Below, piece after piece: positions 25,560 to 35,587 of a stretch of DNA of 64,000 nt. Origin of the DNA: JAGHAJ01 sp964559865 [NCBI: uncultured Synergistota bacterium]. Its GTDB lineage: Bacteria; Synergistota; JAGHAJ01. Position 1 is the stretch's first letter, and every line of letters begins with the position of its first letter. The notes below the pieces were generated by a model that saw only the letters and a program-made list of their open reading frames with translations, did not search any database and had not been told where the DNA came from. The stretch is taken from positions 131-64,130 of the forward strand of contig CAZLJD010000015.1 of assembly GCA_964559865.1 (NCBI GenBank), given 5' to 3'. Position numbers and translations under genes: made by a program.

Positions 25560-26519
25560 TTATCCCCAAGTTACAAACAGGTAAGCAATAAAAACAGACA
25601 CCGAAAACAGAGTATACATCATCAGAACATTGTTGGTGTACTCCAGCGCCTGAACATTCTCGTCTTTAATGTAAAGGGGGACTATAAAGGGGGGAGGCAA
25701 GATAAAGAGCGTAAAAAGTGCAGCCTGAAGTATCCTCTCAAGGTGCAACAGATGATCCAATAGAAAGACATTCAGAAACACGGCAAGGGGTATAAGTACC
25801 ACAAAACGAACCCCCACTACGGTTAGAGCCTGCCTCACCGCAGACCCGTTTATCCTTATCCCATAACCTATAATGATAAGAATGAGTGGTACAGTTAGGC
25901 TGCCCAGTAGCCTCATCGTGTACAGAACAGAACCCGTCAGGAAAAAGCGATAGAGGTTCTCCCTCTGCCCCAATGCGTTAAACAAAAAACCCAACAGTAT
26001 GGCAATTATAACGGGTGCCTCAAAAAAAGACTTCACCATATTCCCCACACTCTTGACATTGTCTCTATGTGATATGAGTGCCGCAAGGAGGATAAACCAC
26101 ACAAACATCTCCTGCCCAATGTCCACAATGCCGAGATACCCCACTGAATCGACACCGTACACACTGCCAAACAGGGCAACCCCAACCATGCCGTATTCAA
26201 ACCCCGAAGTCAAGAAGTGAAAGTACTCTTCCTCTATACCCAGCCGCCTCTTCAAGCTCTTACCGTACCAGAACATAAAGTTCGTAACCGCAAATACCAC
26301 CAGAAATATCACGAGATAAGAGACCTTGAGTCTTATATCCAAAAATGCCACAAAGAGCAGAGATGGAAGCGCAAAGTTAACCACCACCCTCTTGAGCTCA
26401 CCAATAGTCGCTTCCTTCAACACCCTTTTACGCCTCATAAAGTTGCCCAAAAGCATCAAAAACAAGATGGGTAATATGCGTGAAAGAACTCGAAGAAACT
26501 CTACCGACACATCCATCAT
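25560..26519 (-). CDS. AEC-family (auxin efflux carrier-like) transporter
   Basis: 319 residues, about 10 hydrophobic helices in the two-times-five arrangement of the AEC family: ILPILFLMLLGNFMRRKRVL at the start, ATIGELKRVVVNFALPSLLF with the polar helix break, and PLILIIIGYGIRI in the second half. Bacterial members export or exchange organic acids such as malate or malonate, driven by ion gradients. It is separated from the Fe-alcohol dehydrogenase upstream by a strong terminator, so it should have its own expression. Several ATG/GTG codons cluster at the start. Confidence 0.82.
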   Translation of the reverse strand: MMDVSVEFLRVLSRILPILFLMLLGNFMRRKRVLKEATIGELKRVVVNFALPSLLFVAFLDIRLKVSYLVIFLVVFAVTNFMFWYGKSLKRRLGIEEEYFHFLTSGFEYGMVGVALFGSVYGVDSVGYLGIVDIGQEMFVWFILLAALISHRDNVKSVGNMVKSFFEAPVIIAILLGFLFNALGQRENLYRFFLTGSVLYTMRLLGSLTVPLILIIIGYGIRINGSAVRQALTVVGVRFVVLIPLAVFLNVFLLDHLLHLERILQAALFTLFILPPPFIVPLYIKDENVQALEYTNNVLMMYTLFSVSVFIAYLFVTWG

Positions 26520-26530
26520 CTCCAGAGGCT

Positions 26531-26574
26531 AACAAAAACAAATGTCCCCCGAGCAATTTCACACTCAGGGGACA
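26531..26574 (-). terminator. Rho-independent terminator of ackA-adh
   Basis: Minus-strand reading: an 11-bp stem with one mismatch between 26564-26574 and 26543-26553 (GUCCCC/GGGGAC core), 10-nt loop, then TTTGTTTTTGTT (26531-26542). It directly follows the alcohol dehydrogenase stop at 26597. Confidence 0.85.
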
Positions 26575-26596
26575 AGAAACAGACTCCAAAAGACGA

Positions 26597-27769
26597 CTAA
26601 AATGACTCTTCGTAGATCTTCTTCAGGTCGTCAACGGTGAGGTTACCCGGTGTCACCTTTACGAGCTCACCCATGGTCCTCATCGCCTCTTCCGCAAGCA
26701 TCTCAAGGTCTGCGTATTCTATCCCGATGTCCTTCAGCGTGATGTCCAGGTCAACACTCCTCTGCAACCTTACCACGAAGTCTATGGCAAGTTTAGAGAG
26801 CTCCTCCACATCCGATATTATCCCCGGCACTCCCATCGCAACGGCAACTTTTGCAAGCCTGTCTTTCACATGAGGCCTTATGTGTCTGAGGAACGCCGGA
26901 CCAGTTGCACACAGTCCTACACCGTGAGTGATGTTGTAAAAACCACTGAGCGGATGTTCAAGTGAATGGTTGGCTATGCAACCAGAAAGAGACTCACATA
27001 TCCCCGCAGCGGTGCTCGCCCACGCAAGGGCAGTCCTCGCCTTTATGTCCTCCCCATCTCTGTAAGCACCCGGTAGGTAGTAAGCTATCAGGGATATTGC
27101 CTGAAGTGCAAGTAGATCAGATATAGGCTGGTGTCTCACATTCAGGTAAGACTCTATGGCGTGGTAGAATGCATCCATTGAAGTAGAGGCAGTCTGCTCG
27201 GGCGGAAGTGTCAGCATCAGTTCTGGGTCAACCAGTGAGAGCCTCGGGAAAATCACACTGAATCCCACTCCTACTTTCTCGTGCGTATCAGGGTTGGTAA
27301 CTACCGCAAATGGGTCTGCCTCCGTGCCGGTACCGTGTGTAGTAGGTATTGCAACCACCGGTAGTGCGCCGGTAGGCCTCTTGTTTCCGCCAACATTGGT
27401 ATAATCCCAGCAGCTACCACCAGAGACCACCGTCATTGCCATGAGCTTTGCAGAGTCTATAGGACTACCACCTCCCAACCCCACGACGAAGTCACAGCCC
27501 TCCTTCTTTATGAGCTCCACACCTTCGTCCACTACCGTAGATACAGGGTTTGGCATGATCTTGTCAAAAACGACACTCTCAACCCCAGCCTCTTTAAGCA
27601 GGGAAACTACTCTATCCAGCAAACCACTCTCCTTGGCACTTCTCCTACCCGTAACGATAAATGCCTTTTTACCTATACCACTAACGAGCTTCCCAACCTC
27701 CGATACCCTGCCAGCACCAAAGACTATCTTAGTCGGGACAAAGATATCAAAAGATCCAAAATCCTTCAT
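26597..27769 (-). CDS. Iron-containing alcohol dehydrogenase
   Basis: About 390 residues, group III Fe-ADH. NAD(P) site GLGGGSPIDSAK near residue 97 and the iron ligands in MDAFYHAIE and NHSLEHPLSGFYNITHGVG. Family members reduce aldehydes to alcohols (ethanol, butanol, 1,3-propanediol). It lies 8 bp after acetate kinase, so both may dispose of acetyl-CoA/aldehyde carbon in fermentation. ATG 27769 is preceded by AGGAGG at 7 bp; GTG 27772 is the alternative. Confidence 0.92.
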   Translation of the reverse strand: MKDFGSFDIFVPTKIVFGAGRVSEVGKLVSGIGKKAFIVTGRRSAKESGLLDRVVSLLKEAGVESVVFDKIMPNPVSTVVDEGVELIKKEGCDFVVGLGGGSPIDSAKLMAMTVVSGGSCWDYTNVGGNKRPTGALPVVAIPTTHGTGTEADPFAVVTNPDTHEKVGVGFSVIFPRLSLVDPELMLTLPPEQTASTSMDAFYHAIESYLNVRHQPISDLLALQAISLIAYYLPGAYRDGEDIKARTALAWASTAAGICESLSGCIANHSLEHPLSGFYNITHGVGLCATGPAFLRHIRPHVKDRLAKVAVAMGVPGIISDVEELSKLAIDFVVRLQRSVDLDITLKDIGIEYADLEMLAEEAMRTMGELVKVTPGNLTVDDLKKIYEESF

Positions 27770-27780
27770 CACTCCACCTC

Positions 27781-29121
27781 CTAAGCCGGTATCTTCACCC
27801 TTATGTCCAACAACTCCGGCTTCCTCTTAAGCTCCTCTGCAAATAGCTTCTCTCTGAGGTAGTTCGTGTATCCCGGCTCTTGAAAAGAGTACCTAAACCG
27901 AGTGTGTATATCATACCTGCCTTCAATCAGAGCAATCGTGTCCTCAGTTATGACAAGCTCTTCGTCCGTGGGTATAACGAATACCCTTACTTCAGAATCC
28001 TCAGCGGAGATCTCCGTCTCCGCATTCCTCGTCTTAGAGAGCTCATTTTTCCTGTCGTCCAACCGGACACCAAAGTGTTCAAGGCCCTCCAACATCTTCT
28101 TTCTTATAAGGGAACTCATCTCCCCCACACCAGCAGTGAAGACTATAGCATCAACTCTGCCAATAGCCGCCATGTAGGCACCTATGTACTTCCTACCCCT
28201 GTAAGACTCTATCTCTATCGCAAGGCGGGCTCTATCGTCCCCATTCCTGAACGCAACCTCGACATCCCGCCTGTCCGTATACTTACCCGTTATCCCAAGT
28301 ATGCCGCTCTTCTTATTCAATATCGTGTTCATCTCAGCAGTACCTATGTTGAGTTTTTCCATCATGTAAAGGTCAATTGCAGCATCGTGGTCTCCTGCTC
28401 TCGTCCCCATAACGGCACCCTCAAGCGGTGTAAACCCCATGCTCGTATCCACTGAAACACCATCTTTTACCGCATTAAAACTTACCCCATTACCGATGTG
28501 TGCGAGAACGAGGTTCGTTTCAAGTGGGTCTTTACCAAGGATAACAGAAGCCCTCTTAGATACATAAAGTAGAGATGTACCGTGAAAACCATACCTCCTT
28601 ATACCGTACCTCTCGTACCACTCGTACGGAAGGGCATAAATGTAGGCAAAGTCAGGTATTGTCTGATGCCACGCAGTATCCATAACGGCCACATGCGGGA
28701 CATCAGGCAAAACCTCCTTCGCTGCCCTTATGCCCATGATGTTTGGTGGGTTATGCAGAGGTGCAAGTTCCGACAACTCCTCAAATGTAGCTAATGCCTC
28801 ATCATCTATGATAACGGATTTAGCAAACTTCTCACCTCCATGTACGACTCTATGGCCCACTGCCTTTATCTCAGACACATCTTTAAGGACACCATATTCT
28901 GAATGCGTAAGTATCTTGAGTATGAGTGATATAGCCTCCTTATGCGTTGGACACTCTTCCGTGATCTTGTACTCCTCACCGCTCGGAAGTTTGTGCACTA
29001 TAAACGACCCCCCGATGGTGACCCTCTCCACAATACCGTTAGCAACAACCCTTTTAGCGTCCCAGTCGTAAAGCTGATACTTCACGGAGGAACTACCGCA
29101 GTTAAGAGTGAGGATGTTCAT
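27781..29121 (-). CDS. ackA: Acetate kinase
   Basis: About 446 residues from ATG 29121. Motifs: MNILTLNCGSSSVKY at the N-terminus, VGHRVVHGGEKF, FHGTSLLYVS (FHGTSH region, with Leu where His is common), GNGVSFNAVKDGVSVDTSMG and FTAGVGEMS. Makes ATP from acetyl phosphate. The protein is about 45 residues longer than most acetate kinases, with a tyrosine- and lysine-rich C-terminal extension after DTIALIEG. The open frame continues upstream through a tRNA gene, which shows that the longer start is wrong. The second G-N-G segment reads GNGVSF instead of GNGASI. Confidence 0.92.
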   Translation of the reverse strand: MNILTLNCGSSSVKYQLYDWDAKRVVANGIVERVTIGGSFIVHKLPSGEEYKITEECPTHKEAISLILKILTHSEYGVLKDVSEIKAVGHRVVHGGEKFAKSVIIDDEALATFEELSELAPLHNPPNIMGIRAAKEVLPDVPHVAVMDTAWHQTIPDFAYIYALPYEWYERYGIRRYGFHGTSLLYVSKRASVILGKDPLETNLVLAHIGNGVSFNAVKDGVSVDTSMGFTPLEGAVMGTRAGDHDAAIDLYMMEKLNIGTAEMNTILNKKSGILGITGKYTDRRDVEVAFRNGDDRARLAIEIESYRGRKYIGAYMAAIGRVDAIVFTAGVGEMSSLIRKKMLEGLEHFGVRLDDRKNELSKTRNAETEISAEDSEVRVFVIPTDEELVITEDTIALIEGRYDIHTRFRYSFQEPGYTNYLREKLFAEELKRKPELLDIRVKIPA

Positions 29122-29151
29122 CATAACAAAGAAGCCCCCCTTAAAAAGATA

Positions 29152-29244
29152 TGGCGGAGGGACTGGGACTCGAACCCAGACGGCCCTGCGAAAGGCCACA
29201 CCGGATTTCAAGTCCGGCTCCTTAGCCAATTCGGACATCCCTCC
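29152..29244 (-). tRNA. tRNA-Ser (anticodon UGA)
   Basis: Minus strand, 93 nt including an encoded CCA. Acceptor stem GGAGGGA (29238-29244) pairs with TCCCTCC (29156-29162), discriminator G. The anticodon stem CCGGA/TCCGG encloses CTTGAAA, giving anticodon TGA. A long variable arm and the GGTTCGAGTCC T-arm make it a class II serine tRNA. It sits between phoU and ackA, both on the same strand. Confidence 0.97.
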
Positions 29245-29254
29245 GCAAGTGTCA

Positions 29255-29926
29255 CTACAAATTGAACTTTTCCTTTATCCTTCTACCTGTAATCATGTAG
29301 TAAGCCCTCTCAGCTATGTTGGTGGCGTGATCACCAACTCTCTCAAAGTGGCGTGCAACGAAGAGCAGGCCCGTAGCCCTCTTTATCGTGTGTGGGTCCT
29401 GAATCATAAAGAGCAGCAGCTCGTTGAATATCTGATCGTAAAGCTCATCGAGTTCCTTGTCTCTGTTGAAGACATCTCTGGCAAGCTCCTCGTCACCCTC
29501 AAACAAAGCCTTTATGCCGTCCCGCAACATGCCCGTTGAAATCTCAAGCATCCTTGGTAAGTCTATCAGCGGCTTCAACAACGGTTCGTCTGCTATCATC
29601 AAAACCACATGCGCAATGTTGCACGCCTGATCCCCTATCCTCTCGAGGTCGGTTATAATCTTGACTACCGTAAATATGAACCTCAAGTTCTCTTTAACAG
29701 GGTGTCTCAACGCTATAAGCTCCAGAGCCTTTTCCTCTATCTGCACCTCTTTAAGGTCTATCTCGTCGTCTCCATCTAAAACCCTCCGAGCTCCTTCCTT
29801 GTCCCTGTTCTTAAGGGCTTCAAACGCATCCTGTAGCGCACTCTCAACCAGCGAAACCATCTCTTTTATGCTGATCTTCAAGTCTTTAACATCGTCGTCA
29901 AACAGCGCATCTTCAATAAAGCCCAC
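29255..29926 (-). CDS. phoU: PhoU-type phosphate signalling regulator
   Basis: About 223 residues, two three-helix bundles. The metal-binding signatures are LERIGDQACNIAH in the first repeat and FERVGDHATNIAE in the second. PhoU links the Pst phosphate importer to the PhoR kinase and represses the Pho regulon when phosphate is plentiful. No pst or pho genes are in the window. I start at GTG 29926, directly after the rqcP stop and 14 bp after GGAGG; a longer frame would overlap rqcP. Confidence 0.9.
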   Translation of the reverse strand: MGFIEDALFDDDVKDLKISIKEMVSLVESALQDAFEALKNRDKEGARRVLDGDDEIDLKEVQIEEKALELIALRHPVKENLRFIFTVVKIITDLERIGDQACNIAHVVLMIADEPLLKPLIDLPRMLEISTGMLRDGIKALFEGDEELARDVFNRDKELDELYDQIFNELLLFMIQDPHTIKRATGLLFVARHFERVGDHATNIAERAYYMITGRRIKEKFNL

Positions 29927-29927
29927 C

Positions 29928-30155
29928 TTACCACTCCTCCACTCTGATATCTCTCTTGCTCTTACCCACACTCAAAACCTTAAACTCAACCACACGATTG
30001 GAGAAGAGCACCTTTATTTTATCACCCTCCTTCACCTCCTTGGAAGGTTTAGCCCTCTCCCCATTCAGATAAACCCTCTCATCTCTTATCATCTCTGCTG
30101 CAACGCTTCTCCTCTTCACGATCCCAGAAAGCTTCAAAAACTTATCCAACCGCAC
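29928..30155 (-). CDS. rqcP: RqcP / HslR-type S4-domain RNA-binding protein
   Basis: 75 residues, a single S4 domain: MRLDKFLKLSGIVKRRSVA, then VYLNGERAKPSKEVKEGD. This length and pattern match RqcP (YabO) in Gram-positive-type ribosome quality control, where it helps RqcH add alanine tails to stalled nascent chains; HslR is the alternative family name. The GTG start has no ribosome site and lies 6 nt after a -10 box, so the mRNA is probably leaderless. phoU follows immediately. Confidence 0.85.
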   Translation of the reverse strand: MRLDKFLKLSGIVKRRSVAAEMIRDERVYLNGERAKPSKEVKEGDKIKVLFSNRVVEFKVLSVGKSKRDIRVEEW

Positions 30156-30161
30156 GCACTT

Positions 30162-30191
30162 ATTTTACCACACACCCACTCAAGCATTCAA
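30162..30191 (-). promoter_or_regulatory. Leaderless-type promoter of rqcP-phoU
   Basis: Minus strand: TTGAAT (30186-30191), 18-bp spacer, TAAAAT (30162-30167). The GTG start at 30155 begins 6 nt after the -10, which puts the transcript start on or next to the start codon. Confidence 0.55.
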
Positions 30192-30329
30192 CCACAAATC
30201 TGACGAACAAAAACAACCCATTCTTTCTTTTGTCTCTGAAGCACAAATACAAGCCCCACTATCAAGGCAAATACAGGGACTGCTGGAAAGGATGTCAGTC
30301 TCCCTTCCCAACAGCCCACCATCCAGAAG

Positions 30330-31952
30330 CTACACCTGAAAGAAGGCTATTTTACTCTGAAGGCTTTGTGCAGCCTCTCCAACCATACGAGAAGCCTGTT
30401 TTGTCTCCTGAAGAAGAGAGTTTATCTCCTCTATAGTAGCAGTAAGCCCTTCTGCGGTAGAAGAAGTAGATGTCACGAGCTCACTTATCTTGTTTATGTT
30501 GGCAGCCAGCTCTTCTGCCCCTGCTCCCTGCTGCTGGGCATTGGCAGCTGCTGTTTCCACCTCATCTCCAAGTGAAGCAAGTATACCTTGCAACTCCTTA
30601 AAGCTCCCTATAATACTGCGAACACTGTTTACCGTGCCTTTTACGGAATCTACAGTAGCATCAACCATACCCGCAGACTTTATTATACCCTCCCTAACAT
30701 TCGAAAGCATACCACCTATCTTCACGGTAGCATCCTTCGTGTTCTCGGCAAGGGTTCTTATCTCCTCTGCAACCACGGCAAAACCCCTACCTGCCTCACC
30801 AGCACGGGCAGCCTCTATTGCCGCATTGAGTGCAAGCAAGTTCGTCTGGTCAGATATGGAATTTATTGTGTCCACTATCGTATTTATGTTCGAAGCTACT
30901 TCAGCCAGCTTCTCCAAGTCCTCCTTGGTTTGCATACTAACCTCCATTGTCTTTTCTGCTTCATCTGCTGCTCTACCAACCAGCTCTATGTTCTTTTCTA
31001 TCTGAGAGGAAAGCTCTTCCTTCTTCTCCATTGTCTTCTGCGCTACTTCTGCATTACTCATCGCAGTCGCAGCAAACTCCTGAGATGTTGCATTTGATGA
31101 CTCTATAGCACTACTGTTATCCGCTATAGATTCACTCAGTTTCACCAAGTTAGTAGCCGCAGTATTAAGTGTATCGGAAATCTCCTGAACCGTGGCGGAG
31201 ACTTCTTCAGAAGTAGAAGTCAACTCCGAGGAGGCATCACTTATGGTCTTTAAAATGCCAAATAATATACTCCTAAGCTCTTCCACACTTCCTGCCATCT
31301 TACCTATCTCATCCTTGCTATTAATCTTTTCTATCTCCACATTGAGGATCCCCTTGCCCATATTCTCAACCAAAACAGAAACCTTCTTCAAGGGTGCTGT
31401 AAGCATTCGTGCCATCACAAAGGCTATCAACGCAGAGACAACTACTGCCACAACAGACCACACATAGAGACTTCTCTGAGCAGCATCCATTTGCCTATGC
31501 TGAAATGCATCTACATCGTTCAGCAGTCCATGAAGCTTCCCCTTTATACGGTTAGCTAAAGCAAGAACCCGGTTGTAATACTCAGCCTTCACACTTTTCA
31601 AATCCATAGAACTCAGCAATGAAGAAAAAGAAACCATACCAGAAAGCACAGCCTTCATCTCTTTTCCCAAACCATTGGGTAAAAGGAAAACCAACTTATT
31701 TCCTTCAGAAATAGCTTTCTTAATATTACTCTCTGCCTTCCTCATTAGTGCAGTATCCCTTGTTCGAAGTGCAGTCGTTGCTTCAAGCTCGGCATCCATC
31801 ACATCCACCGCCACTCTGTTTGTATCCTTAGTAACACTTACTACACTTCTCACATTAGAAATGTTGCGAATGGAAGAGAAAGACAGAATAACAATAACCA
31901 CTATGACCAAACCGAATCCAAACATCACCTTACCGAAAACGCTCCTCATCAT
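30330..31952 (-). CDS. Methyl-accepting chemotaxis protein
   Basis: 540 residues. TM1 at about 8-28, a periplasmic four-helix-bundle-type sensor (30-165), TM2 (168-186), HAMP (187-240) and a long coiled-coil signalling domain whose hairpin tip is [19 protein letters not shown] with [16 protein letters not shown]. The tip binds CheA/CheW. Glutamine/glutamate-rich adaptation helices flank it. It overlaps the upstream HD-GYP gene by 4 bp, so a chemoreceptor and a cyclic-di-GMP hydrolase are made together. Residues 30156-30329 downstream hold the rqcP promoter and no convincing gene. Confidence 0.95.
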   Translation of the reverse strand: MMRSVFGKVMFGFGLVIVVIVILSFSSIRNISNVRSVVSVTKDTNRVAVDVMDAELEATTALRTRDTALMRKAESNIKKAISEGNKLVFLLPNGLGKEMKAVLSGMVSFSSLLSSMDLKSVKAEYYNRVLALANRIKGKLHGLLNDVDAFQHRQMDAAQRSLYVWSVVAVVVSALIAFVMARMLTAPLKKVSVLVENMGKGILNVEIEKINSKDEIGKMAGSVEELRSILFGILKTISDASSELTSTSEEVSATVQEISDTLNTAATNLVKLSESIADNSSAIESSNATSQEFAATAMSNAEVAQKTMEKKEELSSQIEKNIELVGRAADEAEKTMEVSMQTKEDLEKLAEVASNINTIVDTINSISDQTNLLALNAAIEAARAGEAGRGFAVVAEEIRTLAENTKDATVKIGGMLSNVREGIIKSAGMVDATVDSVKGTVNSVRSIIGSFKELQGILASLGDEVETAAANAQQQGAGAEELAANINKISELVTSTSSTAEGLTATIEEINSLLQETKQASRMVGEAAQSLQSKIAFFQV

Positions 31953-34825
31953 CCTATCCTCCTTACCTCAATTTCTTTGAGAAACTCAAGAAACACATCT
32001 ACTATGCGAGGATCAAACTGAGACCCCTTACCTTTTCTTAACTCCGAAACTACATCCTCTACAGACAACGCACTTCTGTAAGAACGGTTAGAACTCATCG
32101 CATCGTAAGCATCTGCTACTGCCATTATCCTTGCAAACAGTGGTATCTCTTCACCCTCCAGTCCAGCAGGATAACCACTTCCATCCCACCTCTCGTGATG
32201 GTGCATTATAGCACGAGATATCTTTCTCAAGTAGCGTACCTCCTGAACTATTTCAGCACCATATACGGGGTGCCTCTTCACTTCCTCATACTCCTCTCTC
32301 GTCAGCTTACCAGGTTTATTCAACACCTCCTCCCTAATACCAATCTTCCCTATGTCGTGTAAAAGCCCCGCATAAAGCAAAAGCCTCTGTTCTTCCTCGT
32401 CTAAGCCCACTCTCTTACCTATCTCAACAGAGTACCTTGCTACTCTTTCAGAGTGTCCCTTGGTATATGGGTCTTTTCTCTCTATAACCTTAACAAGTGC
32501 TCTAATAGTCTGAACATAGGCCTCTTCAAGTTCCTCACTCTTCCTTTCCACCTCAGCATTAGCCAAAGCAAGCTCCTCAACATACTTCTCAAGCTTGACA
32601 TTCGCTTGCTTTAAGATATCCTCTTTCTCCTCAAGTTTAGCAGCAAGTTTCTGCAATGATTCGTAAGACTTAGAAAGCTCCTCGTACATCTTCTCCGCAC
32701 GCTCGTATTCTCTCGCCGTGTGCATGACACCAGCTATAACATCAGCAAGTGAGGATATAAACCTCTCCTCCCGTTGTGTAAATGCATTAACTCTGGTAGA
32801 TTCCACATTCAGCACTCCAATTACACTTCCTGCTACACTTATAGGCACCGCAAGTTCGCTCCTAACATCTACAAATATCTGAAGATAGTCTGGGTCACTA
32901 AAAACATCTGAGACATTCTGCAACCTACCGGTTTTCGCAGCCCTTGCCACAATACTGCTCTCTGAAAGATCAATGTTGTCAAATTCCTTCGTTAACCCAC
33001 TAGCTCCTCTCCAGTACACCACTTCCAATTTACCATCACTTACAAGTAACAGAGAAACATTGTGATAACTACCCATTTCGAAGAGCTTATCAACTATACC
33101 TCTAGAGACCTCTTCAAGTCTCTTCTTCCCTGCCACATCACTCAGTATGACAAAAAGGCTTTCAAGCTCCGACACACGTGTACGCCAGTCATCCAACAGA
33201 TCTACCCTCTTAAAGATAGAGTACAAGAACTCCGCAAGCAATCTGAGGAGATATTCATCTGACTTGTCAAAGGCGGAAACTTTCTCAGATTCTATATCTA
33301 TAGCACCAATAACCTCTCTTCCACTACCTACAATAGGTATCACTATCTCGCTCCTAACATAGGGAGATACCTCCAAATAGTATGGGTCCTTTTTAACATC
33401 GGGTACAACCCTCACCTTTCTGTTCCTTATACTCCACCCCACAATACCTTCATTTACACTAATACCATCTATTCCACGAAAGAGGGCAGTTGCATGTAAA
33501 GGTACTACTCTATCCCCATCTACTATCAATATTGCCACATGGGTGTACTTCTCGGTTCCCAGGAGGACCCTGGATATCCTTTCCGCAATTTCCTTCTTAG
33601 ACGTACAACTTCTCACCTCCCATACTGCCTCAAGAAGCAATTCAACTCTTTCTCTATCCTGAATCATACGCCTGGTGTAGCTATCCAGTTTTCCGACCAT
33701 CTCATTGAACCCATCAACAAGCTTCCGCACTTCATCCCTCGCAAAAACTTGCACCCTATAATCAAATTTTCCACTAGCAACTTTCTGAAGTCCACTAACA
33801 ACAGCAAGAATAGGTGTCACAAGTTCTTCACTAACAAATCCGTAAATCCACACCATCAATGCCAATGTAACTGCTCCCATAAGCGGAACTGCGTACCTCG
33901 TGATACTACTCCCAGCAGCACTACTGAGCTTGCCTACATAAACCGTAAGCACTACGTACCAACCATAAGGAGCAATCTTCATAAATACCCTTAACTTTTC
34001 TCTTCCATTAAGCGCATAACTAAAGTACCCGCTACCCATGGTAAGTACCTTTCTAACGAAGGGTGAATCAGACTTATCATCTACCCCCACAACCTTATAC
34101 GGATACGCTATAAGCTCGCCCCGGTCGTTGTACACAGAAACATATCCTTCCGGAAGTCTTATCGCAAGCACCCTCTCCTTCAATGTCTCCTTTTCCACAT
34201 TCTCCAGCTCCTCCAAACTCATAATAGCAAGCCTATAATCATCCACAACCGTAAATATTACCCACCCCCAAGGTTTATACTTACACCATCCCACGGTCAG
34301 ATTAGGTTCACGCAAGAGATTATGCACCACTCCCTCTTGAGAAGCATAAATAGAAGGTCTAAGAGAAGGATAAAAAGACAGAACATTTTCACCGATCTTT
34401 CCTTTGTCGGGATGGTAGAGGATCCTACCTGTCGAGTCTGTCACAAAGAGATAGGCAAACCTTCCAAGATTGTAGGAAGACAAAAGTTTCTCAACCATTC
34501 GCAACACATCTTGTTTTTTAGCCTTCTTCTGGAGGATAAACCTTCGATAAAAGGAGAGTGTACTTCTTATTTGTTCTAACCACCTACGCGAAAACTCCTC
34601 ACTCTTCTTCCGCCGCAAAGCTTGATAAAGCTCAACCGTTTCTCCACCCAAACCAATCAACTTCTGAACCACCAGAAAGCTCTTTACCACCCTCAGTACC
34701 ACTATATCCCGCACACCCTTATTCATAGCATGGGTAGCAATAAGATAGTTAGCAAACGATAGCATCGCTATGGAAAAGACAACCAATAGAAGTATTCTCC
34801 TTCTCATTACCTTAATAAACCTCAA
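31949..34825 (-). CDS. Membrane Cache-HAMP-GAF-GAF-HD-GYP cyclic-di-GMP phosphodiesterase
   Basis: 958 residues. TM1 (about 8-30), extracytoplasmic Cache-type sensor (35-300) with [24 protein letters not shown] second half, TM2 (310-330), HAMP (335-385), two GAF domains (about 400-540 and 560-700), a coiled coil (700-780) and HD-GYP (785-950). The HD-GYP site is intact: [21 protein letters not shown], and [11 protein letters not shown]. Hydrolyses cyclic di-GMP to pGpG/GMP. GAF domains may bind ligands or cyclic nucleotides. It overlaps a degenerate-GGDEF gene upstream and the chemoreceptor gene downstream, 4 bp each. Confidence 0.95.
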   Translation of the reverse strand: MRFIKVMRRRILLLVVFSIAMLSFANYLIATHAMNKGVRDIVVLRVVKSFLVVQKLIGLGGETVELYQALRRKKSEEFSRRWLEQIRSTLSFYRRFILQKKAKKQDVLRMVEKLLSSYNLGRFAYLFVTDSTGRILYHPDKGKIGENVLSFYPSLRPSIYASQEGVVHNLLREPNLTVGWCKYKPWGWVIFTVVDDYRLAIMSLEELENVEKETLKERVLAIRLPEGYVSVYNDRGELIAYPYKVVGVDDKSDSPFVRKVLTMGSGYFSYALNGREKLRVFMKIAPYGWYVVLTVYVGKLSSAAGSSITRYAVPLMGAVTLALMVWIYGFVSEELVTPILAVVSGLQKVASGKFDYRVQVFARDEVRKLVDGFNEMVGKLDSYTRRMIQDRERVELLLEAVWEVRSCTSKKEIAERISRVLLGTEKYTHVAILIVDGDRVVPLHATALFRGIDGISVNEGIVGWSIRNRKVRVVPDVKKDPYYLEVSPYVRSEIVIPIVGSGREVIGAIDIESEKVSAFDKSDEYLLRLLAEFLYSIFKRVDLLDDWRTRVSELESLFVILSDVAGKKRLEEVSRGIVDKLFEMGSYHNVSLLLVSDGKLEVVYWRGASGLTKEFDNIDLSESSIVARAAKTGRLQNVSDVFSDPDYLQIFVDVRSELAVPISVAGSVIGVLNVESTRVNAFTQREERFISSLADVIAGVMHTAREYERAEKMYEELSKSYESLQKLAAKLEEKEDILKQANVKLEKYVEELALANAEVERKSEELEEAYVQTIRALVKVIERKDPYTKGHSERVARYSVEIGKRVGLDEEEQRLLLYAGLLHDIGKIGIREEVLNKPGKLTREEYEEVKRHPVYGAEIVQEVRYLRKISRAIMHHHERWDGSGYPAGLEGEEIPLFARIMAVADAYDAMSSNRSYRSALSVEDVVSELRKGKGSQFDPRIVDVFLEFLKEIEVRRIG

Positions 34826-35454
34826 GAAATAAGGTGAACAAAGATTTTATCTTTATCCACCCAATTATAGAATTCAAGCTGCTCAGTAATATACATAACA
34901 TTATTTTCTGCTGTTCTCACAATTCCAGATAGAATATGAAAGATGTTTCCTGCTACCTGGGAGGTATTTCCATTCTCAACGGAAACTTTGAGGGTAAAAA
35001 CAAGAACCTCATTAATACTACCAATGTATGGTTCCCTAGCCCTGAACTTTTGCAAAAGCGCACGTATTACCTTACTCACTGAAACTTCTCTATCAACTCC
35101 ATGAAGCAAAAGAAAAGAAGTACTGCCTATCTGATAAATTGCACAGCTCTTTTCTACCCTTCTCAAGACTGACAAGATATCTGCCTCAACCGCCTGCGCC
35201 ACCGCTTGTCTCTCAGCTTCACCCTGCTCAGAGATGCCACAAAGACTCACAACAGTAAGATAGCTCCACTCCCTATCTCTCAACCTGATAGCAAGTAACC
35301 TGCGAAACTCCTTCTCGTCAGTGAACTTAGCTATCCTCAAAACTCTCTCCTTACAAAGATGCACAGAGGAAGGAGTAACAGGTGCAGACACCACTACCAG
35401 GGAGGTACCTTCTCTTTTTGACCCAAGTTCAATACGGCGAGAAGTTACTTTCAT
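34822..35454 (-). CDS. Uncharacterised protein with a degenerate GGDEF-like domain
   Basis: About 210 residues, soluble, no clear family name from me. Residues 95-200 follow the GGDEF fold pattern: VEADILSVLRRVEKSCAIYQ (helix and strand), then IGSTSFLLLHG where cyclases have IGGDEFLLLL, then an amphipathic helix VSKVIRALLQKF. The catalytic and metal residues are lost, so it would be a receptor or scaffold at best. It starts the operon with the HD-GYP phosphodiesterase and chemoreceptor. ATG 35454 fits the GGAGG site better than 35460. The GGDEF link is my reading of the pattern and should be tested. Confidence 0.6.
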   Translation of the reverse strand: MKVTSRRIELGSKREGTSLVVVSAPVTPSSVHLCKERVLRIAKFTDEKEFRRLLAIRLRDREWSYLTVVSLCGISEQGEAERQAVAQAVEADILSVLRRVEKSCAIYQIGSTSFLLLHGVDREVSVSKVIRALLQKFRAREPYIGSINEVLVFTLKVSVENGNTSQVAGNIFHILSGIVRTAENNVMYITEQLEFYNWVDKDKIFVHLIS

Positions 35455-35479
35455 TGACATATACCTCCATCTTCAACGA

Positions 35480-35508
35480 AAAATATCATAAATATTGTCA
35501 CTTGTCAA
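35480..35508 (-). promoter_or_regulatory. Promoter of the degenerate GGDEF-HD-GYP-chemoreceptor operon
   Basis: Minus strand: consensus TTGACA (35503-35508), 17-bp spacer, TATTTT (35480-35485), about 25 nt before the start codon. Confidence 0.7.
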
Positions 35509-35587
35509 TAAGCAAAATATTATACTAGGTGCATTAAATATGACTATATTATGTAAAATACATCTCACTGAAGGGAACAATCACGGG

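Noticed and set aside
29122-29238. N-terminal extension of the acetate kinase frame by 39 codons
   Set aside because: The stretch is antisense-free but coincides with a complete tRNA-Ser(UGA) gene on the same strand; acetate kinase homology begins at MNILTLN.
30188-30319. Possible 43-residue membrane peptide on the minus strand (GTG start, one hydrophobic helix)
   Set aside because: No ribosome site, overlaps the rqcP promoter, and a single hydrophobic stretch is easily found by chance.
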